Shown: one piece after another, positions 1-4,888 of the stretch | Layout: each line of letters begins with the position of its first letter | Position numbering within the stretch: position 1 is the stretch's first letter | The notes under the pieces: model-generated | What the model saw: the letters and a program-made list of their open reading frames with translations, nothing else | What the model was told of the DNA's origin: nothing | The model's database searches: none | Translations under genes and position numbers: made by a program | From: an uncultured Eubacteriales bacterium | GTDB taxonomy: Bacteria > Bacillota > Clostridia > Oscillospirales > CAG-272 | Assembly: GCA_900550625.1 (NCBI GenBank) | Contig: URSW01000050.1 | Location: 1 to 9,165 of the forward strand | Length of the DNA: 9,165 nucleotides | Direction of reading: 5' to 3'

Positions 1-85
1 CGATGTGATATGGGTGTTTTCCGGAATTCGAAGTCGGAACGTCCGCCGAGCACGGCGACAGGGTATTTCCCGGACTCCCAAAACG
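1..85. other. Gene-free start of window, array-like spacer
   Basis: No open frame with a ribosome binding site is seen. The stretch resembles the spacers of the palindrome array at 7095-7576. The phrase GGGTGTTTTCCGG near position 11 recalls GGGTGTTTTTGAAG at 7227, and the CCCGGACTCCCAAAACG before the first palindrome recalls TCGGGATTCCGAAAATG before the copy at 7550. The window therefore probably opens inside another array of this repeat. Confidence 0.4.
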
Positions 86-112
86 ATTTACGTTGTTAAA
101 ACAACGGAATTG
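86..112 (+). repeat. Short palindromic repeat, copy A
   Basis: ATTTA followed by CGTTGTT-AA-AACAACG (core 91-106) and GGAATT. This is the same unit as the four copies at 7095-7576 and, in opposite orientation, the copy at 275-296. The core is a 7-bp inverted repeat with a 2-nt centre. This copy ends in GAATTG instead of GAATTC. Confidence 0.85.
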
Positions 113-133
113 CATTAATATGCCGCTGTTTAG

Positions 134-170
134 GGCGTTTCCCGACCGCCGTGTCAGGGAAACGCCTTTT
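134..170 (+). terminator. Rho-independent terminator-like hairpin between repeat copies A and B
   Basis: GGCGTTTCCC (134-143) pairs perfectly with GGGAAACGCC (157-166) across a 13-nt loop and is followed directly by TTTTC. It could end a transcript arriving from left of the window, since no gene inside the window precedes it. Alternatively it is simply part of the repeat unit: the spacers of the 7095-7576 array also carry a hairpin followed by T-rich sequence. Confidence 0.5.
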
Positions 171-274
171 CATTATCTGCGCGGCTTTTTCTCCGTCTGC
201 CGAACGGATCGCCTGCGCCGAGTAAAACCGTCCGCCGCCGCGCATCGCACGGATAATTTCGTCTCGCTAAAGCC

Positions 275-296
275 GAATTCCGTTGTTTTAACAACG
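275..296 (-). repeat. Short palindromic repeat, copy B (inverted)
   Basis: GAATTC followed by CGTTGTTTTAACAACG (core 281-296) is the reverse complement of copy A. Copies A and B face each other around a 170-bp segment. The sequence to the right, with TTTGCAGAAATACCCGCC at about 313, resembles the TATGCTGAAATACCCCGCC that follows the copy at 7095, so the homology extends past the palindrome. Confidence 0.85.
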
Positions 297-758
297 CAAA
301 TCACAAAATAATTTGCAGAAATACCCGCCCCTCTCCATCTGCGGCGTGAAAACGGCAGGTTTTCCGCATATCCGGGAACGGACATTATCGCCCGACGCGG
401 GAACAGGCAAAACAGCGTGAGGCGAGAGCGCCGCCGGATCGATGCGAACGTATATTCGTGCACATACGGCAAGCCCGGCGCGGCTGCTGCCGGACGGAGG
501 GATTTGGCTGTCCGTCCCTTCGCCCGACGCGGGAATGCGTCCGCGGGAACCTGCGGCATCCGTCTTTCCCGACGCTGTGCCGCCGGGGACATGGGCGGCG
601 TATCCCGCCGCAAATTCTCCCGTCCGGCTCGCCGCTCCTCGGCAGGACACAAATTCTCCCGTTCGCCTCGCCGCTCCTCGGCAAAACACAAATTCTCCCG
701 TCCGCCTCGCCGCGCATCGGCAGGACGACGGAAAATCCGAAAAAACCGCCCGCAGCTA
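297..758. other. GC-rich intergenic region without a recognised gene
   Basis: Several frames are open on both strands, as expected for GC-rich DNA. None has a convincing start with a ribosome binding site, none resembles a protein family I know, and they overlap one another and the promoter of the next operon. A 16-bp sequence, TCGCCCGACGCGGGAA, occurs at 388-403 and again at 520-535. The 39-bp tandem repeat at 611-727 lies within it. I read this as decayed or repeat-derived DNA. Confidence 0.5.
611..727. repeat. 39-bp tandem repeat, three units
   Basis: Units begin at 611, 650 and 689 with CAAATTCTCCCGT and continue with a CTCGCCGCTCCTCGGCA-type segment. They differ at a few bases. The period is a multiple of three, so every overlapping frame shows a 13-residue repeat, but no start site or family similarity supports translation. 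It ends about 30 bp before the -35 box of the ribosomal operon promoter. Confidence 0.85.
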
Positions 759-788
759 TTGACAAGCGGTGATTTTTTGTGATATAAT
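759..788 (+). promoter_or_regulatory. Sigma-A promoter of the rpmG-secE-nusG-rplK-rplA operon
   Basis: The -35 box is a perfect TTGACA (759-764) and the -10 box a perfect TATAAT (783-788), with an 18-bp spacer. TGTGA directly before the -10 gives an extended -10 element. Transcription should begin near 795, leaving a leader of about 125 nt before the L33 start. The 12-mer TGTGATATAATG is also found at the promoter at 8518-8529. Confidence 0.9.
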
Positions 789-794
789 GATTCT

Positions 795-903
795 ACCTCA
801 CGCGGGGAGGTCTTTTTTCTGTGCACAAAAGTGCGGAAAACGCCCCGCTTATGCGAGGGAGGCACGGTTAGTATACCGTATTCACGGGGAAACCCGAATT
901 TTC
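795..903 (+). promoter_or_regulatory. Hairpin-rich 5' leader of the ribosomal operon
   Basis: Three local hairpins can be drawn: ACCTC (795-799) with GAGGT (807-811), followed by CTTTTTTCT; GCAC-AAAA-GTGC (823-834); and ACGGT (864-868) with ACCGT (875-879). CCCCG near 843 could also pair with CGGGG near 885. The first resembles a terminator but sits at the predicted transcript 5' end, so it may instead be a stabilising 5' hairpin. I recognise no known riboswitch or ribosomal leader family here. No function is assigned. Confidence 0.35.
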
Positions 904-919
904 AAGGAGGTGCCGAAAC

Positions 920-1069
920 ATGAGAGTAAAGATCACTCTCGCCTGCAGCGAATGCAAGCAGCGTAACTACGATACGAAGAAGAACAAGAAAAACGATCCC
1001 GACAGACTCGAGATGAATAAGTATTGCCGCTTCTGCCGTAAGCATACGCTTCACAAGGAAACCAAATAA
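920..1069 (+). CDS. rpmG: 50S ribosomal protein L33
   Basis: A 49-residue basic protein, the usual length for bacterial L33, a small component of the large ribosomal subunit near the E site. It begins MRVKITLACSECKQRNYDTK. Two CxxC pairs (Cys9/Cys12 and Cys36/Cys39) form the zinc-binding knuckle, so this is the zinc-containing form rather than the zinc-independent paralogue found in some Firmicutes. The start is fixed by the strong ribosome binding site AAGGAGGTG (904-912), 7 nt upstream of the ATG. It is the first gene of the operon, 17 nt before secE, the common arrangement in Firmicutes, where L33 precedes secE and nusG. The zinc form implies expression when zinc is sufficient; no zinc-responsive operator was found. 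Confidence 0.97.
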   Translation: MRVKITLACSECKQRNYDTKKNKKNDPDRLEMNKYCRFCRKHTLHKETK

Positions 1070-1086
1070 GGTGAAAGGAGCAAATG

Positions 1087-1395
1087 ATGGCTGACATCGA
1101 AAAGAATGTCCGTACCGAAGAAGGTACCGACGCCAAAGAGCTTCCCAAAAAGAAGTCCGCTGACAAAGCTGACAAAAAAGCAAAGAAAAGCGATAAGCCT
1201 GCGCTCCGTACCCGCATGGGAGCATGGTTTAAAGCGTTCAAGTCCGAGTTCGGAAAGATCGTCTGGACTTCCCCGCGCGCAGTGCTCATGAATACCGCCA
1301 TGGTGCTTGTCACCGTTGCGATCGTCGCGGCGGTAATCGGTCTGCTCGACTACGTTTTCTCAACCACAATCGTCGGTCTGAGCCGTATTATCTGA
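1087..1395 (+). CDS. secE: Preprotein translocase subunit SecE
   Basis: SecE clamps the SecY channel of the general secretion translocase in the cytoplasmic membrane. The predicted protein has 102 residues. A long, highly charged lysine-rich cytoplasmic segment (about 1-45) is followed by the amphipathic helix FKAFKSEFGKIVWTSPRA (48-65), which matches the SecE signature with the conserved Trp60. One hydrophobic segment (about 66-90) is the single membrane span typical of Gram-positive SecE. The extra acidic/basic N-terminus makes it longer than the minimal form of about 60 residues. Two ATG codons lie in tandem at 1084 and 1087. I prefer 1087 because it sits 6 nt from AAAGGAG (1074-1080), against 3 nt for 1084; the choice changes only one Met. 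The stop is 4 nt before nusG. Confidence 0.93.
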   Translation: MADIEKNVRTEEGTDAKELPKKKSADKADKKAKKSDKPALRTRMGAWFKAFKSEFGKIVWTSPRAVLMNTAMVLVTVAIVAAVIGLLDYVFSTTIVGLSRII

Positions 1396-1399
1396 GAAA

Positions 1400-1951
1400 A
1401 TGAGCGATTTCAACGAGCAGAACGTCGGAGCAAGATGGTATGTCGCGCATACCTACTCCGGCTATGAAAACAAAGTCAAGATGAATCTCGAAAAGATCAT
1501 CGAGAACCGTAACCTTTCTCATCTTATCTTCGACATCCGCATCCCGACGGAGACCATTGTGGAATCAAACGGCGGTGAGGAAAAGGAGATCGAGGAGAAA
1601 ATATTTCCCGCGTATGTCCTTATTAAAATGATTATGACGGACGAAAGCTGGCACGTTGTGCGCAACATTCGCGGCGTGACGGGCTTTGTCGGTCCGGGAT
1701 CAAAGCCCGTTCCGCTCTCCGACGAGGAAGCGGAGGCTATCATCAGCGAAAGCCGCACTTCACAGAAGGAATCGACGCTCAAGGTCGGCGATGCTGTCGA
1801 TATCGTCGAGGGCATCTTCGCGGATTACAGCGGTCGTCTCGATGAGATCTCACCCGACGGAAACGAAGTCACCGTTATCGTATCGACGGTCGGACGCGAC
1901 ATGCCGATCAAGCTCGATATGAAGCAGATCAGAAAGAAAAAGGACGACTGA
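1400..1951 (+). CDS. nusG: Transcription termination/antitermination factor NusG
   Basis: NusG binds RNA polymerase during elongation, modulates pausing and termination, and can link polymerase to the ribosome. The protein has 183 residues, the usual length. The NGN domain opens with RWYVAHTYSGYENKV (12-26) and contains FPAYVLIKM (69-77) and VRNIRGVTGFVG (87-98), the surface that contacts polymerase. A linker leads to a KOW domain at 128-178, with VGDAVDIVEGIFADYSGRL. Residue 139 is Ile where most NusG proteins have Pro in the EGPF motif. The ATG lies 4 nt after the secE stop with only a weak GAG upstream, so it is probably translated by coupling to secE. A 113-nt gap with strong RNA structure separates it from rplK. 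Confidence 0.97.
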   Translation: MSDFNEQNVGARWYVAHTYSGYENKVKMNLEKIIENRNLSHLIFDIRIPTETIVESNGGEEKEIEEKIFPAYVLIKMIMTDESWHVVRNIRGVTGFVGPGSKPVPLSDEEAEAIISESRTSQKESTLKVGDAVDIVEGIFADYSGRLDEISPDGNEVTVIVSTVGRDMPIKLDMKQIRKKKDD

Positions 1952-1959
1952 TCTTCGGG

Positions 1960-2045
1960 ATGCCGCCCCGGTAAAACGGCATTTGTGGGAGGGGGAAAAT
2001 TCTTCATTCCCCCGTCATAAACCACGACCGCGCAGTCTCTGCGCG
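1960..2045 (+). promoter_or_regulatory. Candidate L1 operator in the nusG-rplK leader (23S rRNA mimic)
   Basis: GTGG (1985-1988) pairs with CCAC (2022-2025). Inside it the strands carry GAG on the left and GTCATAAA on the right as an asymmetric internal loop, closed by GGGGGAA (1991-1997) with TTCCCCC (2007-2013). This order closely follows the L1 site of 23S rRNA, where GUGG-GAG faces a UGAAAUA-CCAC strand (recalled, not aligned). A helix ATGCCG/CGGCAT (1960-1965, 1977-1982) lies upstream. A 7-bp helix CGCGCAG/CTGCGCG (2029-2045) lies just before the rplK ribosome binding site. In known bacteria, free L1 binds such a site and represses translation of L11 and L1. Here that is an inference from the fold and position. 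Confidence 0.68.
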
Positions 2046-2064
2046 AAAGAAAGGATTTTTGAAA

Positions 2065-2490
2065 ATGGCAAAGAAAATAATCGGCTATATCAAGCTTCAG
2101 CTCCCCGCGGGCAAGGCAACTCCCGCTCCTCCCGTGGGACCTGCTCTCGGTGCGTACGGTGTGCCGATCCCGAACTTCACCAAAGAGTTCAACGAGCGCA
2201 CCAAAAATGACATGGGTCTTATCATCCCCGTTGTCATCACCGTTTACGCCGATCACTCCTTCTCCTTCATCACCAAGACTCCGCCCGCCGCCGTTCTTAT
2301 AAAGAAGGCTTGCGGAATCGAGACCGCTTCGGGTACTCCGAACAAGACGAAGGTTGCGACAATCACCAAGGCGCAGATCGAAGAGATCGCAAAGACGAAG
2401 ATGCCCGACCTCAATGCGGGCAGCCTTGAGACCGCAATGAGCATGATCGCAGGTACGGCACGCTCCATGGGCGTTACCGTTGCCGACTGA
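2065..2490 (+). CDS. rplK: 50S ribosomal protein L11
   Basis: L11 forms the base of the large-subunit stalk with 23S rRNA helices 43-44 and contacts elongation factors and RelA. The protein has 141 residues, exactly the usual bacterial length. It contains KLQLPAGKATPAPPVGPALG (10-29), including the Pro22/Pro23 and Pro26 region known for thiostrepton contacts, and KTPPAAVLIKKA and MPDLNAGSLETAMSMIAGTARSMG in the rRNA-binding half. The ATG at 2065 is chosen over the TTG at 2059 because AAAGGA (2050-2055) lies 9 nt upstream and MAKK is the normal N-terminus. The segment after PPVGPALG reads AYGVPIPNF where most bacteria have Q-[HA]-GVNIM, an unusual variant. The next gene, rplA, begins 14 nt later. 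Confidence 0.97.
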   Translation: MAKKIIGYIKLQLPAGKATPAPPVGPALGAYGVPIPNFTKEFNERTKNDMGLIIPVVITVYADHSFSFITKTPPAAVLIKKACGIETASGTPNKTKVATITKAQIEEIAKTKMPDLNAGSLETAMSMIAGTARSMGVTVAD

Positions 2491-2504
2491 GGAGGGTTTG
2501 ACAG

Positions 2505-3197
2505 ATGAAATTCGGTAAGAAATACACTGACAGCGTTAAGCTGATCGATACTTCAAAGCTTTACGACGCAGGCGAGGCAATCGATCTCGTTTGCCAGACC
2601 TCCAAGGCTAAGTTCGACGAAACGATCGAGCTTCACATCCGCCTCGGCGTTGACTCCCGTCACGCAGACCAGCAGGTCCGCGGTGCGGTCGTTCTCCCGA
2701 ACGGAACCGGTAAGACCGTCCGCACTCTCGTATTTGCAAAGGGTGATGCCGCAAAGGCTGCTGCCGAGGCAGGCGCCGACTATGTCGGCGAGGCTGACCT
2801 CGCAGAGAAGATCCAGAAGGAAAACTGGTTCGACTTCGATGTTGTTATCGCAACTCCCGACATGATGGGCGTTATCGGACGTCTCGGTAAGATCCTCGGA
2901 CCTAAGGGACTCATGCCGAACCCGAAGGCAGGCACCGTTACCATGGATGTTGCGCGTGCGGTAAACGAGGCTAAGGCAGGTAAGATTGAGTACCGTCTCG
3001 ACAAGACGAACATCATCCACTGCCCCATCGGCAAGGCTTCCTTCGGCAAGGATAAGCTTCAGGAAAACTTTGACACGTTGGTGGGCGCCGTCATCAAGGC
3101 AAGACCGGCTGCTCAGAAGGGTCAGTACATCAAGAGCTGCGTCATCGCTTCCACGATGGGCCCCGGAATCAAGATCAACGGTTCCAAGCTCGGCTGA
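2505..3197 (+). CDS. rplA: 50S ribosomal protein L1
   Basis: L1 binds 23S rRNA at the mobile L1 stalk, helps move deacylated tRNA out of the E site, and in many bacteria represses its own operon. The protein has 230 residues, typical for the family. The L1 signature is clear: LGKILGPKGLMPNPKAGTV (127-145). The N-terminal domain I residues (YDAGEAIDLV, FDETIELHIRLGVD) and the C-terminal return of domain I (GQYIKSCVIASTMGPGIKI) are present. The ATG follows GGAGGG (2491-2496) by 8 nt, and this site begins directly after the rplK TGA, which suggests tight coupling. It is the last gene of the operon; the terminator starts 25 nt after the stop, so rplJ and rplL are not cotranscribed here. Confidence 0.97.
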   Translation: MKFGKKYTDSVKLIDTSKLYDAGEAIDLVCQTSKAKFDETIELHIRLGVDSRHADQQVRGAVVLPNGTGKTVRTLVFAKGDAAKAAAEAGADYVGEADLAEKIQKENWFDFDVVIATPDMMGVIGRLGKILGPKGLMPNPKAGTVTMDVARAVNEAKAGKIEYRLDKTNIIHCPIGKASFGKDKLQENFDTLVGAVIKARPAAQKGQYIKSCVIASTMGPGIKINGSKLG

Positions 3198-3221
3198 TAG
3201 GCTGATAAATCGAATAACAAC

Positions 3222-3256
3222 AAAAGGAACCGTCTCCGGACGGTTCCTTTTATATT
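3222..3256 (+). terminator. Terminator of the rpmG-rplA operon
   Basis: AAAAGGAACCGTC (3222-3234) pairs perfectly with GACGGTTCCTTTT (3239-3251) across the tetraloop TCCG and is followed by ATATT. The 13-bp stem begins with A and ends with T tracts, so it could terminate transcription from both directions, including any transcript running leftward from the repeat region. Confidence 0.92.
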
Positions 3257-3350
3257 AGGAAGAAGTACTCCGGGGAAACCCCTTTTTACAAAAAGGGGAT
3301 TTCCCCGGACCCCATGCGGGGACGATGCGGGACGCGAGAGAACGGTGCGA

Positions 3351-3386
3351 GGGAACGATGCGGGGAACGATGCGGGGAACGATGCG
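3351..3386. repeat. 12-bp tandem repeat inside composite repeat copy 1
   Basis: GGGAACGATGCG occurs three times in exact tandem (3351-3362, 3363-3374, 3375-3386). Degenerate relatives continue leftward to about 3312 (GATGCGG, GAACGGTGCGA). The other composite copy has no equivalent expansion, so this is a local gain. Confidence 0.9.
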
Positions 3387-3565
3387 GGACCTTTTTGAAA
3401 AAGGTCCCTGCACCCCCAAAAACTTTTGAACTGAATGGGATCGGGGGTAAAGCTTTCTTTCGGAAGAATACTTAAATTCGGAGGATAGCTTGTAAGTTTT
3501 GCTGTACTTCACAGACACAGGTTTCACGTTGGAGAATGGCGCCGTACAAAGTCAGTCCTACGTTG

Positions 3566-3640
3566 GAAAACGGAGCACCGCTCCGTTTTCGGGGACACGG
3601 TAAGTAAAACTGCAATTACAGCTTTATGTAATCCGTGTCC
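3566..3640. repeat. Double hairpin of composite repeat copy 1
   Basis: GAAAACGGAGC (3566-3576) and GCTCCGTTTTC (3580-3590) form a perfect 11-bp stem with loop ACC. It is followed by GGACACGG (3593-3600) and CCGTGTCC (3633-3640), an 8-bp stem enclosing 32 nt. The flank CAGTCCTACGTTG precedes the first stem. The same architecture with a different inner-stem sequence is found at 7998-8074. Confidence 0.85.
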
Positions 3641-3658
3641 TGTTTTCGCGCAAAGCAA

Positions 3659-3688
3659 CACCGCGAAGCGGATCTCCGCTTCGCGGTG
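3659..3688 (-). terminator. Strong GC-rich hairpin downstream of the DUF4234 gene
   Basis: CACCGCGAAGCGGA (3659-3672) and TCCGCTTCGCGGTG (3675-3688) are perfectly complementary with only TC between them, so a 13-bp stem with a 4-nt loop is realistic. On the minus strand it starts 23 nt after the DUF4234 stop and is followed by TTGCTTTGCG, a poor T tract. It may be that gene's terminator or another member of the hairpin repeats next to it. Confidence 0.5.
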
Positions 3689-3711
3689 CAAGTGATTCGA
3701 TATGTTTTTTA

Positions 3712-4155
3712 TCAGCCGTTTACGTTGTAGTTCTCGCTGAGCATATTCATAGCGGTAAAAAGCTTATTGAAGAAAATGAACGGTCCTACAACAATCAGAG
3801 AACCGACCACGTTCCAAAGCCAATAATCCGATGCTCCGAAACTGTAATTTATTCCTCTGCGTCCGAGCTCTGCACCAATACGCGCCGAAAGTTTATGATA
3901 CCAAACGAGAGTGGCGATTCCGCAAGTAATCGGACCGACGATGAAAATGAGAAGACAATAATGCATCGTTTTCTTTCCGTCATATCTGCCTGCTATCAGA
4001 TTGATATCATTGCTTATCGAGGACATGACGACAATTCCGTAAATGCCGAAGGTGATAAGAGAGAGAAGAATGAACTTTAAAAGGCTTCTGTTTGTCTTGA
4101 GCTGTGCCGGAGGCTGTGCCGCGGTTCCGGGAGCTGTCTGCATCTGTTGGTTCAT
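3712..4155 (-). CDS. DUF4234-like small membrane protein
   Basis: A predicted membrane protein of 147 residues. A polar, Gln/Pro/Ala-rich cytoplasmic N-terminus (1-23) is followed by three hydrophobic segments: about 25-46 (LLKFILLSLITFGIYGIVVM), 64-86 and 110-130. The motif SLITFGIYGIVVMSSISNDIN, followed by a second hydrophobic span and a basic stretch, is the pattern I associate with DUF4234; the assignment is from memory and the function is unknown. The chosen ATG (4153-4155) lies 7 nt from a perfect AAGGAGG. In-frame upstream ATG codons would add up to 29 residues but lack such a site. A consensus promoter at 4267-4295 suggests a single-gene transcript with a leader of about 105 nt. It converges on the ribosomal operon across the composite repeat. 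Confidence 0.8.
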   Translation of the reverse strand: MNQQMQTAPGTAAQPPAQLKTNRSLLKFILLSLITFGIYGIVVMSSISNDINLIAGRYDGKKTMHYCLLIFIVGPITCGIATLVWYHKLSARIGAELGRRGINYSFGASDYWLWNVVGSLIVVGPFIFFNKLFTAMNMLSENYNVNG

Positions 4156-4266
4156 GAGAGATCCTCCTTGTTCTTCATTCGTCATGAAGTAAAAATACCC
4201 GCTTGATTTGATACTCCGATAGCGAATGTTATTTTTTCGCACGATAATATCGGCAGGCTTTAATAA

Positions 4267-4295
4267 ATTATATCATTATGTATTATATATGTCAA
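4267..4295 (-). promoter_or_regulatory. Promoter of the DUF4234-like gene
   Basis: On the minus strand TTGACA (4295-4290) and TATAAT (4272-4267) are both perfect, separated by 17 bp, with TGA before the -10 as an extended element. The surrounding DNA is AT-rich. Transcription should start near 4260, about 105 nt before the ATG. Confidence 0.88.
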
Positions 4296-4299
4296 TATT

Positions 4300-4795
4300 T
4301 TTCATTTATTTTGAACGTGGCCTCGGATAATTTTGTTGTATATCACAATCTTTTCTCTGTTTATTTTGTGCGTAATGTACAAAATACCGTATCAAGCTTC
4401 CCGCAAGACAAAAAAACCGGCGAGATCTCTTCCGAAAAGAATCCTGTTTCCCCGCTCTTTCGGACAAATGACCTCCGGCGCGGCCCTTTCCGTACTATAG
4501 CAGGACAACATACATGCGCCGATCGTTTTTGCAAGAAATTTAAGTCCAAACATTTCCGGAAAACGGAACCTTCAAAAAGGTAATCTTCACTTCGGATAAA
4601 ATCGCAACGCCCGTCTCACGGAAATACGTTAAACGAACATTCGCTTTCTCCGTAATGTTATCCCGTGTTCTGTCCTCAAACATCAGTTTTCATAAAAAGA
4701 CCTTCTTCGCAGGCTTTTTTCTTCTTTTTTGGTGCTGTTGCACAAAAACCATCGTGAATATTCTACGTTCTCACGGCATATTTTTTAAAAAGCCC
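4300..4795. other. Intergenic region between divergent genes, no gene seen
   Basis: About 500 bp separate the DUF4234 promoter (leftward) from the EF-G-like promoter (rightward). A 101-codon plus-strand frame starts at 4278 but has no ribosome binding site, overlaps the divergent promoter, and resembles no family I know. At 4694-4720 AAAAAG-A-CCT and AGG-C-TTTTTT could form a weak hairpin with one mismatch and a T tract. No RNA gene was recognised. Confidence 0.45.
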
Positions 4796-4824
4796 TTGAA
4801 ATTTTCTTCGCCCCATGGTATACT
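4796..4824 (+). promoter_or_regulatory. Promoter of the EF-G-like gene
   Basis: TTGAAA (4796-4801) and TATACT (4819-4824) are separated by 17 bp, and TGG precedes the -10 as an extended element. The start would be near 4831, giving a leader of about 58 nt. This promoter makes the gene an independent unit, outside the usual str operon. Confidence 0.82.
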
Positions 4825-4888
4825 TGAATAAGTAACTCGCCGTTTGAATGCGGTAATTTATAAATATTATATAAAGGAGATTCTCACA

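Larger units (their letters stand above)
3270..3643 (-). repeat. Composite hairpin repeat, copy 1
   Basis: Read on the minus strand, this is homologous to 7995-8415 on the plus strand. In order: ACAGGACACGG (3643-3633) with its inverted partner at 3600-3593; an 11-bp/3-nt hairpin (3590-3566); CCAACGTAGGACTG; GTGAAGTACAGCAAAACT (3512-3495); CTTCCGAAAGAAAG (3466-3453); CAGTTCAAAAGTTTTTGG (3433-3416); a GGGACCTTTTT hairpin (3408-3386); 12-bp tandem repeats; and a final 18-bp palindrome with one bulge (3308-3270). No translated frame has a ribosome binding site or recognised domain. It lies between the rplA terminator and the 3' end of the DUF4234 gene. It may be a non-autonomous dispersed element; no transposase or target duplication is visible. 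Confidence 0.75.

Noticed and set aside
417..782. Plus-strand frames of 104-121 codons
   Set aside because: They overlap one another in different frames across the same GC-rich repeat, with no start signal or family resemblance.
173..865. 230-codon minus-strand frame upstream of rpmG with 13-residue repeats
   Set aside because: It covers the consensus promoter and leader of the ribosomal operon, has no ribosome binding site, is Arg-rich low complexity, and its repeats come from the 39-bp DNA repeat that is open in several frames.
1070..1086. tRNA-Trp gene between rpmG and secE, as seen in some Firmicutes
   Set aside because: The gap is only 17 nt, and no tRNA-like fold was seen anywhere in the window.
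3255..3527. Minus-strand 90-codon frame containing SVKYS, SERK and KKGFPRS text
   Set aside because: The related frame at 8167-8478 shares these peptides only because the DNA repeat is shared; neither has a ribosome binding site, and hairpins explain the conservation better.
4278..4583. 101-codon plus-strand frame
   Set aside because: It starts inside the divergent promoter without a ribosome binding site and looks like no known protein.
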